From the NCBI GenBank assembly GCA_964542535.1, contig CAZIUE010000016.1, forward strand, positions 15,399-79,398: DNA of 64,000 nt, read 5' to 3'. The stretch comes from Pseudopelobacter sp964542535 (GTDB lineage Bacteria > Desulfobacterota > Desulfuromonadia > Geobacterales > Pseudopelobacteraceae). Positions within the stretch are counted from its first letter, which is position 1. Every line of letters starts with the position of its first letter. The notes beneath the pieces were generated by a model. The model worked only from the letters and a program-made list of their open reading frames with translations. It had not been told where the DNA came from and made no database searches. The translations under genes were made by a program, and so were the position numbers. Shown piece after piece: positions 23,947 to 34,018 of this stretch.

Positions 23947-25581
23947 CTATCCACCGTGGGCCTCGCGGCCGCTCTTGTGCAGGTAGTAGTCGTAATCCCC
24001 CTCGTAGCAGCGCATCTCGCCGTGGTCGATCTCCAGCACCCGGGTGGCCAGGGCACGGAGAAAGTGGCGGTCGTGGCTGACGATCAGCACGGTGCCGGCA
24101 AACGCCCGAAGTGCCTCCAGGAGGATCTCCCGGGACTGGATGTCCAGGTGGTTGGTCGGCTCGTCCAGGATCAGGAGATTGAGCGGCCGGCCAAGAAGCG
24201 TCGCCAGAACGAGCCGGCTCCGTTCCCCTCCCGAGAGGTTCTCCACCCGCTTGTCCACCGTATCCCCCTGGAAGAGGAAAGCGGCGCAGAGGTTGCGCAG
24301 GACGCCGATGCCCGCCTGGGGGAGCGCATCCTGCACCGTCTCGAACACCGTCCTGCGCGGGTCCAGGATCTCCATGGCGTGCTGGCTGAAGTAGCCGGTG
24401 AAGACGTTGGCGCCGATGGCCACGCTCCCCGAGGTCGGCTCGGTCTCGCCGGCCAGGCACTTGAGGAAGGTGGATTTCCCGGCGCCGTTCACCCCGACCA
24501 CCGCCACCTTCTCACCGCGCCGAACGATCCCGGACACGCCGCCGAAGACCGATTTCGTTCCCCCTTCCGGCAGCTGCCACGCCTTGGAGAGCTCAACCAT
24601 CTTGATCACGTCGTCGCCGCTCCGGGGCGGCTCGGCGAATTCAAATTTGACCGTCTTCTGTTCCTGAGGGATCTCGATCCGCTCGATCTTCTCCAGCTTC
24701 TTCACCCGTGACTGTACCTGGGCGGCGTGGGAGGCGCGGGCGGCGAAGCGGGCGATGAACTCCTCCTCCTTGGCCAGCATCTCCTGCTGGCGGCGGTGGC
24801 TGGCAAGGAGCTGCTCCCGGCGGATCTCCCGCTCCCGCAGGTAGAAGTCGTAGTTGCCCGAGTAGGTAGTGATGGTCTTGTTGGCCACCTCAACGATGCG
24901 GGAGACGGTGCGGTTCATGAACTCCCGGTCGTGGCTGGTCATGAGGAGCATCCCCTTGAACTCGCTGGCCAGCCACTCCTCCAGCCAGATGATGGACTCC
25001 ACGTCCAGGTGGTTGGTCGGCTCGTCCAGGAGGAGCAGGTCCGGGTTGATGGTGAGGATTTTGGCCAGGGCAATGCGCATCTTCCAGCCGCCGCTGAACG
25101 ACTCCACCGGACGGTTGTAGGCGTCCGGACCGATGCCCAGGCCGGTGAGCACGGTCTGGGCGCGGCTCTCCAGGTCATAGCCCCCCCGGTGCTCGAACTC
25201 CGCCTGGGCCTCGCCGTAGCGCTCCAGAAGGAGCGCCAGGGCGTCGTCCTCCATCGGTTCGCACATCCGCGCCTCCATGTCCCGCAGTTCCTCCCCCAGA
25301 CGCATGGTGGCCTCGCTGGCCGCCATCACCTCCTCCAGGGCCGTGCGGCCGGCCATATCCCCCACATCCTGGGAAAAGTGGCCGATCACCGTCTTCTTGG
25401 GGATGACGATCTCACCGGAGTCGGCCTGCTCCTCGCCGGTGATGAGGCGGAAGATGGTGGACTTGCCGGCGCCGTTGGGGCCGACCAGGCCGGTGCGTGT
25501 TTCGGGGAGGATCTGGAAGGAGGCGTTCTGGAAGAGTACCTGGGAGCCGTGCTGGCGGGTGATGTCGACAAGCTGAATCAT
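23947..25581 (-). CDS. ABC-F family ATPase (ribosome-associated type)
   Basis: A 544-residue protein with two ABC nucleotide-binding domains and no membrane segments, typical of ABC-F factors acting at the ribosome. Walker A motifs are GLVGPNGAGKSTIFRL (about 34-49) and AVVGVNGAGKSTFLKC (about 350). Signatures are SFSGGWKMRIALAK and NLSGGERSRLVLA; the Walker B/D-loop LLLLDEPTNHLD occurs twice. The linker between the domains (about 240-310) is helical and charged, as in the P-site tRNA interaction motif. Subfamily (YbiT, YheS or Uup-like) is uncertain. ATG 25581 is preferred over TTG 25590. Confidence 0.92.
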   Translation of the reverse strand: MIQLVDITRQHGSQVLFQNASFQILPETRTGLVGPNGAGKSTIFRLITGEEQADSGEIVIPKKTVIGHFSQDVGDMAGRTALEEVMAASEATMRLGEELRDMEARMCEPMEDDALALLLERYGEAQAEFEHRGGYDLESRAQTVLTGLGIGPDAYNRPVESFSGGWKMRIALAKILTINPDLLLLDEPTNHLDVESIIWLEEWLASEFKGMLLMTSHDREFMNRTVSRIVEVANKTITTYSGNYDFYLREREIRREQLLASHRRQQEMLAKEEEFIARFAARASHAAQVQSRVKKLEKIERIEIPQEQKTVKFEFAEPPRSGDDVIKMVELSKAWQLPEGGTKSVFGGVSGIVRRGEKVAVVGVNGAGKSTFLKCLAGETEPTSGSVAIGANVFTGYFSQHAMEILDPRRTVFETVQDALPQAGIGVLRNLCAAFLFQGDTVDKRVENLSGGERSRLVLATLLGRPLNLLILDEPTNHLDIQSREILLEALRAFAGTVLIVSHDRHFLRALATRVLEIDHGEMRCYEGDYDYYLHKSGREAHGG

Positions 25582-25736
25582 GACGTGCAATCCTTAGGGG
25601 TGAAGAGTCAAAGTCGTGCACTGTACGCGATTCGGGCGATTCCATAAAGGGAAAAGTGATTCCGAAACGATGCGTTCCGCCGAGAGGCGTCGCGACCAGA
25701 CGGAGGAGTCCCGGTCACGTCCAAAGATGACGGTGC

Positions 25737-26282
25737 TCATGGTTCTCCGACCGTGCGGAGCGCGCCGGGCTCCCGCACGACCTGTTCCGGGTCGAATCCC
25801 AGCCCCTTCACCCGCTCCATGATGGCGGCATAGAGGGTGTCATCCATGACAGGGGTTCGGCTGAGCAGCCAGAGGTACTTCCGGTTGGGGGTTCCCACCA
25901 CGGCGTACTCGTATGCCGGTCCCAGGTCGATGATCCAGTAGTCGCCCCGGAAGGGCCAGAAGAAGGAGACCTTGAGCCGGGCATTGGTGGCGCTGTCCAC
26001 CACCCACGCCCGCCCCTTCACCCGACGGGTCCGGCCGTCTCCTGCATCCCGGCAGCTGTTGACCACGTCGATCTCCCCATCCTCCCGCAGCCTGTAACTG
26101 GCACTGCTCCCCAGGCACCCTTTCTGAAAGCTGTTGGGATAACGGGCAATCTCGTACCAGATCCCGGTATACCGCATCAGGTCCACCGAGGCCACGGTCC
26201 GGAGCGGAGGGATACCTGATATAGCACGGCAGGCAAGGTTTACCGCAAGGATCGTAACGATAAAGAAGACTGCTATTTTCAA
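25737..26282 (-). CDS. blc: outer-membrane lipocalin
   Basis: A 181-residue bacterial lipocalin with signal peptide and lipobox VNLAC (Cys about residue 18). Conserved lipocalin blocks are clear: MRYTGIWYEIARYPNSFQKG (the GxW motif), YWIIDLGPAYEYAVVGTPNR, and LWLLSRTPVMD. Blc-type proteins bind lysophospholipids or fatty acids in the outer membrane under stress. It precedes no obvious partner; the neighbouring minus-strand genes encode PsiE and a P-type ATPase. Placement in the blc family is firm, the ligand is not known. Confidence 0.9.
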   Translation of the reverse strand: MKIAVFFIVTILAVNLACRAISGIPPLRTVASVDLMRYTGIWYEIARYPNSFQKGCLGSSASYRLREDGEIDVVNSCRDAGDGRTRRVKGRAWVVDSATNARLKVSFFWPFRGDYWIIDLGPAYEYAVVGTPNRKYLWLLSRTPVMDDTLYAAIMERVKGLGFDPEQVVREPGALRTVGEP

Positions 26283-26360
26283 AACATTTCTCTCTTTCCG
26301 CGCCGCCGGAGTCTGGCGATGCCGGCCCTTTCGATTTCAGCAAGGAATGTGGAGCCGGAA

Positions 26361-26804
26361 TTATCCACCTGCTTCATGCTTTTGTGCCGACGGAGTATGG
26401 GGTGCCTGGCTCCGCTTCATCAGGAAATACCCGAGGGTCAAGGCCACGACTATTCCCGCAATCCCCAGGAGGCTCAGGCTGTCGGTCTCTTTCACGTCCA
26501 GGATGATCACCTTGCGGGAAATCGCGATGATCGCCACCGAGAGTACCACCTCGTAGTGGGACTGTCCCTGGACCAGGTAGGTCTTCATGACCGTTTCCAG
26601 CAGCTCGATTCCGATCAGCACCAGCATGAACAGGCCGAAGATCTCCAGAAGCTGGTCCACGCTGAGGAGTAAATAGGGCTGCTGCATCAGGTCCCTGATG
26701 ATGAGCCACCCCAGATCAAGGGTGGCAAGGGCCAGCACCAGCGCCATCATGATCATGAGGGCCTGGATCATCAGGTTCTCAAACTTTTTCATGAAAGCAA
26801 GCAT
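26361..26804 (-). CDS. PsiE-family (phosphate-starvation-inducible) membrane protein
   Basis: A 147-residue integral membrane protein with four predicted helices: MIMMALVLALATLDLGWLII, LLEIFGLFMLVLIGIELLET, VVLSVAIIAISRKVIILDV and LLGIAGIVVALTLGYFLM. The block VLIGIELLETVMKTYL is characteristic of PsiE. Its function is unknown. It lies between the lipocalin gene and the P-type ATPase gene on the same strand, with gaps under 90 bases, so co-transcription is possible. Confidence 0.85.
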   Translation of the reverse strand: MLAFMKKFENLMIQALMIMMALVLALATLDLGWLIIRDLMQQPYLLLSVDQLLEIFGLFMLVLIGIELLETVMKTYLVQGQSHYEVVLSVAIIAISRKVIILDVKETDSLSLLGIAGIVVALTLGYFLMKRSQAPHTPSAQKHEAGG

Positions 26805-26890
26805 GTGTCGATCTCCCCCGTCGTCATATGGAACCGAACCAGCGGCTATCCCCCACGCCCTCTGGGCATGTCAGCGCAGCCGACCCCAGA

Positions 26891-29683
26891 TCAGTGCTTC
26901 TTTCCCTCTTCCCCGCCATGGCTCCGGTGGTTTCTAAGCCGTTTGTCCAGGGAGATGACCGGCAGAACCACCGCACCCACTCCCATGGCATAGAGCCAGG
27001 CCCGGCCGTCAAGGGGGGCCGAACCGAAGACCGCCTGCAAGGGCGGCAGGTAGATGAAGCACGCCTGGAGCAGCAACAGGAAGCCGATGCCGACAAAGAT
27101 GGCCGGATTGCTGGCGATCCCCTGGGAGAGGAGGGAGTCGCGGAGCGAGCGGCAGTTGAGCAGATAGAAGACCTGGGTAAAGGTGATACTGGTGACGCAC
27201 ATGGTCTGCGCTTCGGCCAGGGCGAGGGCATGGCGGGCCATGGTTACCGGCTCGGGACCGATGAGCCGGAAGTACTCCCAGAGGAAGAGGCCACAGCCTC
27301 CCGCGGCCATGAGTGCCGCCACCACGATCAGCCTCGCCACGATGAAGCCGGAAAAGACCGGTTCGCCCACGGGGCGCGGCGTGCGGCGCATGGCGCCCGG
27401 TTCCAGTACCTCGAAGGCGAGAGGGATGGACAGGGTGACGCTTGCCACCAGATTGATCCAGAGGGTCTGGCTGGGGGACATGGCCATGAGGAGCTCGGTG
27501 CCCCCCTCGACCCGCACCGTGGGGAAGAAGAACATGGCAGCGGAGAGGGTGCAGGCGAGCCCCAGGTTGGTGGGGAGGACAAAGGCCAGGGATCTGACCA
27601 GGTTGTCGTAGACCCGGCGCCCCTCTTCCACCGCCGCGGCGATGGAGGCGAAATTGTCGTCCATGAGGACCACCTTGGCCGCCTCCTTGGAGACCGCGGT
27701 CCCGGTGATCCCCATGGCCACGCCGATGTCGGCCCGCTTGAGGGCCGGCGCGTCGTTAACCCCGTCACCGGTCATGGCAACCACGTGCTGCCGGGCCTGG
27801 AGCGCCTCCACCAGGCGGATCTTGTGCTCCGGGGCCACCCGGGCGAAGACGTTGGTGGCGAGGGCGGCCTCCTGCAACTCAGCGTCGGAGAGTCCGTCCA
27901 GATGGCGCCCCGCCATGGCGCTCTGCTCCGGTTGCAGCAGGCCGAGCTGGCGGCCGATTGCTTCAGCCGTCACGGGATGGTCACCGGTGATCATCTTGAC
28001 GGTGATGCCGGCGCCGTGGCAGACCCGGATGGCATCCATGGCCTCGGTTCGGGGTGGATCGATCATGCAGAGGAGTCCCGCAAAGGAGAGTCCTCCGGTC
28101 ACCTCCCCGGGAAAGAGCTGGTCCGAGCGGCCGGCGCCCTTCCAGGCGCAGGCGATCACCCGCATCCCCTGACGGCCGTAGGTCTCCATGGCATCCCGGA
28201 TCCGGTGGCGCTCCGGCTCGGAGAGGGCGCAGCGTTCGACGACGGTCTCCGGCGCCCCCTTGAGGAGGATACGGTGCCCTTGCTCCATCCGGTTCAGGGT
28301 GGCCATGAACTTGGTGTCCGACTCGAAGGGGATCACATCCAGGCGCTCGTGGCGCTGCCGAAACTCGTGGGCCACCAGCCCACCCTTTTTGCCGGCAACC
28401 ACCAGGGCCGCCTCCGTGGGGTCCCCGGTGATGGCCCAGCCATCCCCCTCGGGGCGCAGGGCGGCATCGTTGCAGAGAAGGGCGATGGTCAGCAGGTCGT
28501 GGAGCGGCGCCGGGAGCTCCGACAGGCGGATGCCGTCATGTTCGATGTCACCCACCGGCCCGTAGCCAATGCCGGAGAAGCGGTATTCGTGTCCCTCGAG
28601 CCATGCCACCTGCACCGTCATCTCGTTGCGGGTGAGGGTGCCGGTCTTGTCAGAGCAGATGACCGAGGTGGAACCGAGGGTTTCCACCGCCGGAAGATGG
28701 CGGACCACGGCGTGGCGGTCGGCCATGCGCCGCACACCGACGGCCATGCAGATGGTGATGACCGCCGGCAGCCCCTCGGGGATGGCGGCCACTGCCAGGG
28801 AGACGGCGACCATGAGGGCCTCGCCCACCGGGGCATCCTTGATCCAGATGCCGAAGGCGATCAGCACCGCCACCACAATCACCACGGCACCGGTAATCCC
28901 ACGGCTGACCCGGGCCAGCTGCCGGGTGAGGGGGGTCTCCAGCTGGGTGGTCTGGCTGAGGAGGGCGTTGATCCGTCCCAGTTCGGTGCCGTTTCCCGTG
29001 GCGACCACCACCCCCGTTGCAGTCCCCTGCACCACGAGCGTCCCGCTGTAGGCCATGGAAACCCGATCGCCCAGGGGGGCATCGGAGGGAACCGGATCGG
29101 CGCGCTTCGCCGCCGGCAGGGACTCGCCCGTCAGGGCCGCCTCCTCCACCAGGAGGTTTTTGACCCGGATGAGACGCAGGTCTGCCGGCACCTTGTCACC
29201 GCTCTGGAGCGTCACCAGATCGCCGGGCACCAGGGTGTCGGCGGGAACCGTCAGGGAGTGCTCGTCCCGCAGGACCGTCGCCCCCTCAGGCATCATGGCC
29301 GACAGGGCCTCGATGGCCTTGCCGGCCCGGTACTCCTGGATAAAGCCGATGATGGCGTTGATTCCCACCGCACCGAACACCACCGCGGCGTCGGTGGGTT
29401 TTTGCAGGGCGAAGGCCAGGGCGCCGGCGGCAATGAGAAGCCAGCCGATGGGATTGTTGAACTGGCGCCAGAGGATCAGCCAGGGGCCGTCGCTCCCTTT
29501 CCTGAGGAGGGTGTTGGGGCCGAAGCGCCGAAGCCGTTCGGCCGCCTCGGCGGTCGTCAGCCCGTGACCGGTGCTCTCCAGCCTTGACAGAACCTCCTGC
29601 TCCGGGGCGGCGTGCCAGACAAGCCCCTCCGGCTTGGTCGAACTGCTTCTCGATGTGTCGTTGATACTGGTCTGTACGAGCAT
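26891..29683 (-). CDS. cation-translocating P-type ATPase (P2-like)
   Basis: A 930-residue cation pump. The actuator motif is ALTGESLPA, the M4 motif is AAIPEGLPAVI, the phosphorylation site is ICSDKTGTLTRNEM, and the hinge is MTGDGVNDAPALKRADIGVAMG. Ten transmembrane helices fit the hydrophobic segments. The N-terminal cation-ATPase module (EVLSRLESTGHGLTTAEAAERLRRFG) precedes M1. The layout matches Ca2+/Mg2+ or Na+/K+-type P2 ATPases; the ion cannot be read from sequence alone. ATG 29683 is preferred over a longer frame to 29848, following AGAGGGCG. The opposite strand carries a long open frame here that is only an antisense artefact of GC-rich codons. Confidence 0.92.
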   Translation of the reverse strand: MLVQTSINDTSRSSSTKPEGLVWHAAPEQEVLSRLESTGHGLTTAEAAERLRRFGPNTLLRKGSDGPWLILWRQFNNPIGWLLIAAGALAFALQKPTDAAVVFGAVGINAIIGFIQEYRAGKAIEALSAMMPEGATVLRDEHSLTVPADTLVPGDLVTLQSGDKVPADLRLIRVKNLLVEEAALTGESLPAAKRADPVPSDAPLGDRVSMAYSGTLVVQGTATGVVVATGNGTELGRINALLSQTTQLETPLTRQLARVSRGITGAVVIVVAVLIAFGIWIKDAPVGEALMVAVSLAVAAIPEGLPAVITICMAVGVRRMADRHAVVRHLPAVETLGSTSVICSDKTGTLTRNEMTVQVAWLEGHEYRFSGIGYGPVGDIEHDGIRLSELPAPLHDLLTIALLCNDAALRPEGDGWAITGDPTEAALVVAGKKGGLVAHEFRQRHERLDVIPFESDTKFMATLNRMEQGHRILLKGAPETVVERCALSEPERHRIRDAMETYGRQGMRVIACAWKGAGRSDQLFPGEVTGGLSFAGLLCMIDPPRTEAMDAIRVCHGAGITVKMITGDHPVTAEAIGRQLGLLQPEQSAMAGRHLDGLSDAELQEAALATNVFARVAPEHKIRLVEALQARQHVVAMTGDGVNDAPALKRADIGVAMGITGTAVSKEAAKVVLMDDNFASIAAAVEEGRRVYDNLVRSLAFVLPTNLGLACTLSAAMFFFPTVRVEGGTELLMAMSPSQTLWINLVASVTLSIPLAFEVLEPGAMRRTPRPVGEPVFSGFIVARLIVVAALMAAGGCGLFLWEYFRLIGPEPVTMARHALALAEAQTMCVTSITFTQVFYLLNCRSLRDSLLSQGIASNPAIFVGIGFLLLLQACFIYLPPLQAVFGSAPLDGRAWLYAMGVGAVVLPVISLDKRLRNHRSHGGEEGKKH

Positions 29684-30172
29684 TCGTCGCCCTCTTTCTC
29701 TGTTGATCGTACTTACTGTGGTTGTTGGAAAAACAACCCGTTGACGCTCCTGGGTCGGAAAATGCGGTACGGAGCGGTCAGGTCTGGCCCTTGGTGAATG
29801 AGCTCCCTGATGCGTTTCCTTCAAGGGCCGAGCGGTAGACCCGGCCATCCACAGCGCCTGTTTTTAGCGGCACGTCTATATTCGTGCCGTTCCAAGTGCA
29901 GAATGCAGTTTATCACGCATCTGCCGCAACCGCCGATTCAATGATGGAGTTTTTCGAGAGAGCGGAGAGGTTTATGTGGTAGTTGTGAGTTCCGTATCTG
30001 GTGCGACCACTCGCCAAAAACCGGCGATGCATCCGCCAACCGGTTGACGTGGGCCACATGACTGTTTATGGTGATGCCACAGGCACGGTCCACGGCAGGG
30101 AGACGGATCAGCGAAACGGGAGGAACGTGAACAATTGGGTCCGCACCATATCAGAGACAGGGAGCCGTACCG
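29684..30172. other. divergent regulatory region, about 490 bases
   Basis: It separates the divergent P-type ATPase and CPA1 antiporter genes. A small hairpin GTTGTT-GGAAA-AACAAC lies near 29720. No known riboswitch consensus could be matched, including ydaO c-di-AMP and yybP-ykoY types that sometimes precede ion transporters. Short open frames here have no supporting signals. Confidence 0.35.
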
Positions 30173-31624
30173 TTGTTCCGGCTTGAACTGCTCATGCTGG
30201 CGGGATCGCTCCTGCTCCTCACGGGGATCCTGGCCAGCAAGGTGTCAAGCCGCCTCGGCGTGCCGGCCATGGTGCTGTTCCTGGCGGTGGGCATGCTGGC
30301 CGGATCAGAGGGGCCGGGAGGCATCCATTTCGACGACCCGCGCCTGGTGCAGTCACTGGGGGTGTTCGCCCTGGCCTATATCCTCTTCGCCGGAGGACTG
30401 GACACCAGCTGGCGCAGCGTCAGGCCGGTTGTTCGGGAAGCCTTGATCCTCTCCACGGCAGGGGTGTTCCTGACAGCAGCCATCGTCGGTCTGTTCGCCC
30501 ATCTGGCACTCGGTTTTTCCTGGCAGGAGGGGATGCTGCTGGGGGCGATCGTCTCATCCACGGACGCCGCCGCCGTATTCTCGGTACTCAGGTCACGCAA
30601 CGTCAACCTGCGGGGCAACCTGAAACCGCTCCTGGAACTGGAGTCGGGCAGCAACGATCCCATGGCGGTATTCCTCACCACCGGAACGGTGATGCTCCTG
30701 ACCCGGCCCGAGATGTCGCCGCTGCTCCTGCTGCCCATGGTTGTCTGGCAGATGGCTGCCGGTGCGGCTCTGGGCTTTCTTCTGGGGAAAGCGGCGCTTC
30801 ACCTGATCAACACCCTGCGGCTGGAGTACGAGGGGCTCTACTCCGTCCTGACCCTGACCATGGTTCCCCTGATCTACGCCCTGGCCACCCTGGCGCGGGC
30901 CAACGGTTTTCTGGCCGTCTATGTGGCCGGCATCCTGCTGGGGAACAGTTCCTTTGTCCAGAAACGCAGCCTGCTCCGCTTTCACGACGGACTTGCCTGG
31001 CTGATGCAGATCGCCATGTTCCTGGCCCTCGGCCTTCAGGTGTTCCCCTCCCGGCTGGTGCCGGTGATCGGCGGCGGGCTGGCGACCGCAGCGATCCTGA
31101 TCTTCGTCGCTCGTCCGGTCAGCGTGTTCGCCGGGCTCTCCATCCGCGGCACATCACTGCGGGAAAAAACCCTCGTCGCATGGGTCGGCCTGCGCGGAGC
31201 GGTTCCCATCGTCCTGGCGACCTTTCCTCTTCTGGCAGGCATCGACAAGGCGGAGCTGATCTTCAACACGGTCTTTTTCATCGTCCTCACCTCCGCGCTC
31301 CTGCAGGGCTCCTCCATCCCTCTGGCCGCCCGCTGGCTCGGGCTGGAAGCTCCGCCGGCCGCGACAGGCCCGATGGAGCAGGTTTCCGGGGAGCAGTTTG
31401 CCACGGGACACCTGCACATCGTCACCATCGCTCCGGGCTCGTCTCTGGAGGGAAAACAGTTGGTGGATCTCCGCCTGCCCCAGGGCGTCATCATAGCCTA
31501 CATCAAGAGAAACGGCGACTACGTCATTCCGGGCGGCAGCACCAGGATCGCGATCGGCGACCGTCTGAACGTGCTGGCGGACGACACCCTGTTTCCGCAA
31601 GTGGAGCGGGAGCTGAACGGGTGA
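30173..31624 (+). CDS. potassium/proton antiporter, NhaP2/CvrA-like
   Basis: A 483-residue CPA1-type antiporter. About twelve hydrophobic helices run from LLMLAGSLLLLTGILASKVS. The ion-site motif is GAIVSSTDAAAVFSVLRSRN (about residues 120-140), followed by LELESGSNDPMAVFLTTG, both typical of the NhaP2 group. The C-terminus carries a TrkA_C-like regulatory domain (VTIAPGSSLEGKQLVDLRLP, then IAIGDRLNVLADD). It exports K+ or Na+ for protons. It starts at TTG, eight bases after GGGAG. Divergence from a cation P-type ATPase suggests a shared ion-homeostasis locus. Confidence 0.9.
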   Translation: MFRLELLMLAGSLLLLTGILASKVSSRLGVPAMVLFLAVGMLAGSEGPGGIHFDDPRLVQSLGVFALAYILFAGGLDTSWRSVRPVVREALILSTAGVFLTAAIVGLFAHLALGFSWQEGMLLGAIVSSTDAAAVFSVLRSRNVNLRGNLKPLLELESGSNDPMAVFLTTGTVMLLTRPEMSPLLLLPMVVWQMAAGAALGFLLGKAALHLINTLRLEYEGLYSVLTLTMVPLIYALATLARANGFLAVYVAGILLGNSSFVQKRSLLRFHDGLAWLMQIAMFLALGLQVFPSRLVPVIGGGLATAAILIFVARPVSVFAGLSIRGTSLREKTLVAWVGLRGAVPIVLATFPLLAGIDKAELIFNTVFFIVLTSALLQGSSIPLAARWLGLEAPPAATGPMEQVSGEQFATGHLHIVTIAPGSSLEGKQLVDLRLPQGVIIAYIKRNGDYVIPGGSTRIAIGDRLNVLADDTLFPQVERELNG

Positions 31625-31904
31625 ACCCGGTGTCGCACCGGTAACACCGCACGGGCTGCGGAAAAAATGTCGCAGGAGGAGGCGCACCGGCCGGAAACGG
31701 GTTACGCATCGCCAACGTCAGATCCGGTCACGAGACCATGGCATGGACAACGGATTGAGCCGATGCTACACTCCGCCGGCAATCAGGCCCAGCCAGGCAC
31801 TCCCCGCGTAACGGAGTCACCTCCTTGATGAAGCATGCATCTTCCAGCTCCCCGATCTGCCCCGCCAGCCTCCCCCGGCCATGCCGGCGGAACGGAGCAG
31901 TGCC

Positions 31905-32627
31905 ATGATACCGCTCCGGGACTACCACCCCACCCGCAGTTTTCCCTTCGCAACGGTCATGCTGATCTCCCTCAACGTCGCCGTATTCCTTCAGGACCGC
32001 TTCAGCGGGCACTACCGGCTGGTGCAGGTGGACACCGGCCAGAGGATCGTCCAGGCCAGGGAGTTCGTGGGAGGAATCACGAGCCATTTCTCCCTGGTGC
32101 CGGCCCATCTCCTGGCCCACCCGCTCCTGGCCTGGCCGACCATCTTCACCTCCATGTTCCTGCACGGAAACTGGCTGCACATCGGCTCCAACATGCTGTT
32201 CCTCTGGGTCTTCGGCGACAACATCGAGGACAGCCTGGGCCGGTTCCGCTTCGTGACCTTCTACTTCCTCTGCGGCCTGGCCGCGGCAATCGCCCAGGTC
32301 ATGAGCGCGCCACTTTCCACCGTCCCCATGGTGGGAGCCAGCGGCGCCGTGGCCGGGGTGCTGGGGGCCTACCTGCTGCTTTTCCCCAGGAACAGGGTCC
32401 TGACCCTGATCCCGATCTTCATCTTCTTCACCACCGTGGAGGTCCCCGCTTGGCTGATCATTGGCTACTGGGCGCTGCTCCAGTTCCTCAACGCATCACT
32501 CCTGGAGGGGGGAAGCATGCTGCGGGGGGGTGGGGTGGCCTATTTCGCCCACATCGGCGGATTCGTGGCCGGGATGATTCTGATCATGCTGATGATGGAC
32601 ACGCGGCACCGGAGCAGGAGAAGGTAG
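31905..32627 (+). CDS. rhomboid-family intramembrane serine protease
   Basis: A 240-residue six-helix rhomboid. Catalytic Ser lies in VPMVGASGAVAGVLGAYL (GASG, about residue 145) and catalytic His in YFAHIGGFVAGMI (about 218). The helix-2 motif FLHGNWLHIGSNMLFLWVFG contains the conserved His and Asn of the oxyanion hole. A long first loop (residues 40-75) is usual for this bacterial subgroup. ATG 31905 is preferred over 31881 because GGAGC precedes it and IPLRDYHPTRSFPF is the family's usual opening. Substrate unknown. Confidence 0.92.
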   Translation: MIPLRDYHPTRSFPFATVMLISLNVAVFLQDRFSGHYRLVQVDTGQRIVQAREFVGGITSHFSLVPAHLLAHPLLAWPTIFTSMFLHGNWLHIGSNMLFLWVFGDNIEDSLGRFRFVTFYFLCGLAAAIAQVMSAPLSTVPMVGASGAVAGVLGAYLLLFPRNRVLTLIPIFIFFTTVEVPAWLIIGYWALLQFLNASLLEGGSMLRGGGVAYFAHIGGFVAGMILIMLMMDTRHRSRRR

Positions 32628-32689
32628 GTCAGGGGGCGGCGCGAAAGACTACCGCCACTCGGCGTTCCGTACACGGATATGGCGAGGCG

Positions 32690-34018
32690 CTACAACGGCA
32701 CCCTCTCCAGGAAGCGGAGAAAGAGATCCCTGAGCGGCGTCCCCTCAGGCTCGGAGATGGCGTAGGAGACCCGCAGGATCGGCGTAGCGCCCCGCACCAG
32801 GCGGGCCAGGTCGATGGGGGTGGCGGCCAGTACCAGGTCGCAGGGAACGGCGGCGATGGTTGCGCTCAGCTCGGCCACCTGCTCGGGGCGGTACCCCAGG
32901 GCGGGCAGGACCGGCCCCAGATGGGGATAACGAAGGTAGGCTTCGCCGAGGGAGCCGGCCGCCCAGGGGCGAGGGTCGACGACCTGTGCTGCGCCGTACT
33001 GCACCGCAGCGGCCAGCCCGGCGCCGCTGGGCATGGAACCGTGGGTGACCGTTGGCCCGTCCTCCACCACCAGCACCCGCTTCCCCCTGATCCGCTCACC
33101 CTGCTCCACCAGCAGCTCCGAGGCGGTCCGTATCATCGTCGCGACCGGATTCACCCGGCGGACCGCCTGCTCCACCGCCTCCACCGCCACCGGCTCGGCT
33201 GCATTGACCTTGTTGACCACCACCACCCCCGCCCGCCGCAGGTTCACCTCACCCGGGTACCAGGATATCTCGTGCCCCGGCCGCAACGGGTCCGCTACCA
33301 CGATCTCCAGGTCGGGCCGGAAGAAGGGGAGGTCGTTGTTGCCGCCATCCCAGATGATGAGCCGCGCCTCCCGCTCTGCCTTGCGCAGGATGTGCCGGTA
33401 CTCCACGCCGGCATACACCAGGGCGCCCTGGGCCAGGAGATGCTCGTACTCCTCCCGTTCCTCGATGGTGCAGCGGAACCGTTCCAGGTCGGAAGGAGAG
33501 GCGAAGCGTTCCACCGCCTGCTCCTCCAGGTCGCCGTAGGGCATGGGGTGGCGCACCACCACCGGCCTGATCCCCCGCTCCTTCAGAAGGTCGCAGAAGT
33601 AGCGCACCACCTGGCTCTTGCCGCAGCCGGTCCTGACGGCGCAGACCGAGACCACAGGCCTCCTGCTCCTGAGCATGGTGGCATCGGGTCCGATGAGACG
33701 GAAGTCGGCCCCGCAGGCCAGCACCAGGGAGGCGGTGTGCATCAGTTCAACGTGGGAGATGTCGCTGTAGGCGAAGACCACCTGGTCCACCCGGTGACGC
33801 CGGATCAGTTCCGGCAGCTCCTCCTCCGGCCGGATTTGGATGCCGCGGGGATAACGGGGGCCGGCCAGGGAAGCGGGGAAGCGACGGTGGGCGATGTAGG
33901 GGATCTGGGCGGCGGTGAAGGCCACAACCCGGTAGCCGGGGTTGTCGCGGAAGCAGCAGGAGAAGTTATGGAAGTCCCTCCCCGCGGCCCCCATGATGAT
34001 CACCCGCCGCGGCCTCAT
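32690..34018 (-). CDS. cyclic 2,3-diphosphoglycerate synthetase-like GTPase/ATPase
   Basis: A 442-residue protein of the cDPGS-related family. It opens RRVIIMGAAGRDFHNFSCCF, has a P-loop VCAVRTGCGKSQVVRYF (about residue 135) and the block RLIIWDGGNNDLPFFRPDLE, all standard for this family. Archaeal relatives make cyclic 2,3-diphosphoglycerate; bacterial members are untested and may use another substrate. Its ATG overlaps the stop of the upstream aminotransferase gene (ATGA), so the two are translationally coupled, which suggests linked metabolism of an amino compound (inference). Confidence 0.85.
   Translation of the reverse strand: MRPRRVIIMGAAGRDFHNFSCCFRDNPGYRVVAFTAAQIPYIAHRRFPASLAGPRYPRGIQIRPEEELPELIRRHRVDQVVFAYSDISHVELMHTASLVLACGADFRLIGPDATMLRSRRPVVSVCAVRTGCGKSQVVRYFCDLLKERGIRPVVVRHPMPYGDLEEQAVERFASPSDLERFRCTIEEREEYEHLLAQGALVYAGVEYRHILRKAEREARLIIWDGGNNDLPFFRPDLEIVVADPLRPGHEISWYPGEVNLRRAGVVVVNKVNAAEPVAVEAVEQAVRRVNPVATMIRTASELLVEQGERIRGKRVLVVEDGPTVTHGSMPSGAGLAAAVQYGAAQVVDPRPWAAGSLGEAYLRYPHLGPVLPALGYRPEQVAELSATIAAVPCDLVLAATPIDLARLVRGATPILRVSYAISEPEGTPLRDLFLRFLERVPL

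Noticed and set aside
26828..29587. A 919-codon open frame on the plus strand
   Set aside because: It lies entirely opposite the P-type ATPase gene, has no recognisable protein sequence, and its composition (rich in Gly, His and Arg) is that of an antisense frame in GC-rich DNA.
29684..30172. A ydaO (c-di-AMP) or yybP riboswitch upstream of the antiporter
   Set aside because: I could not place the conserved loops of either class in the sequence.
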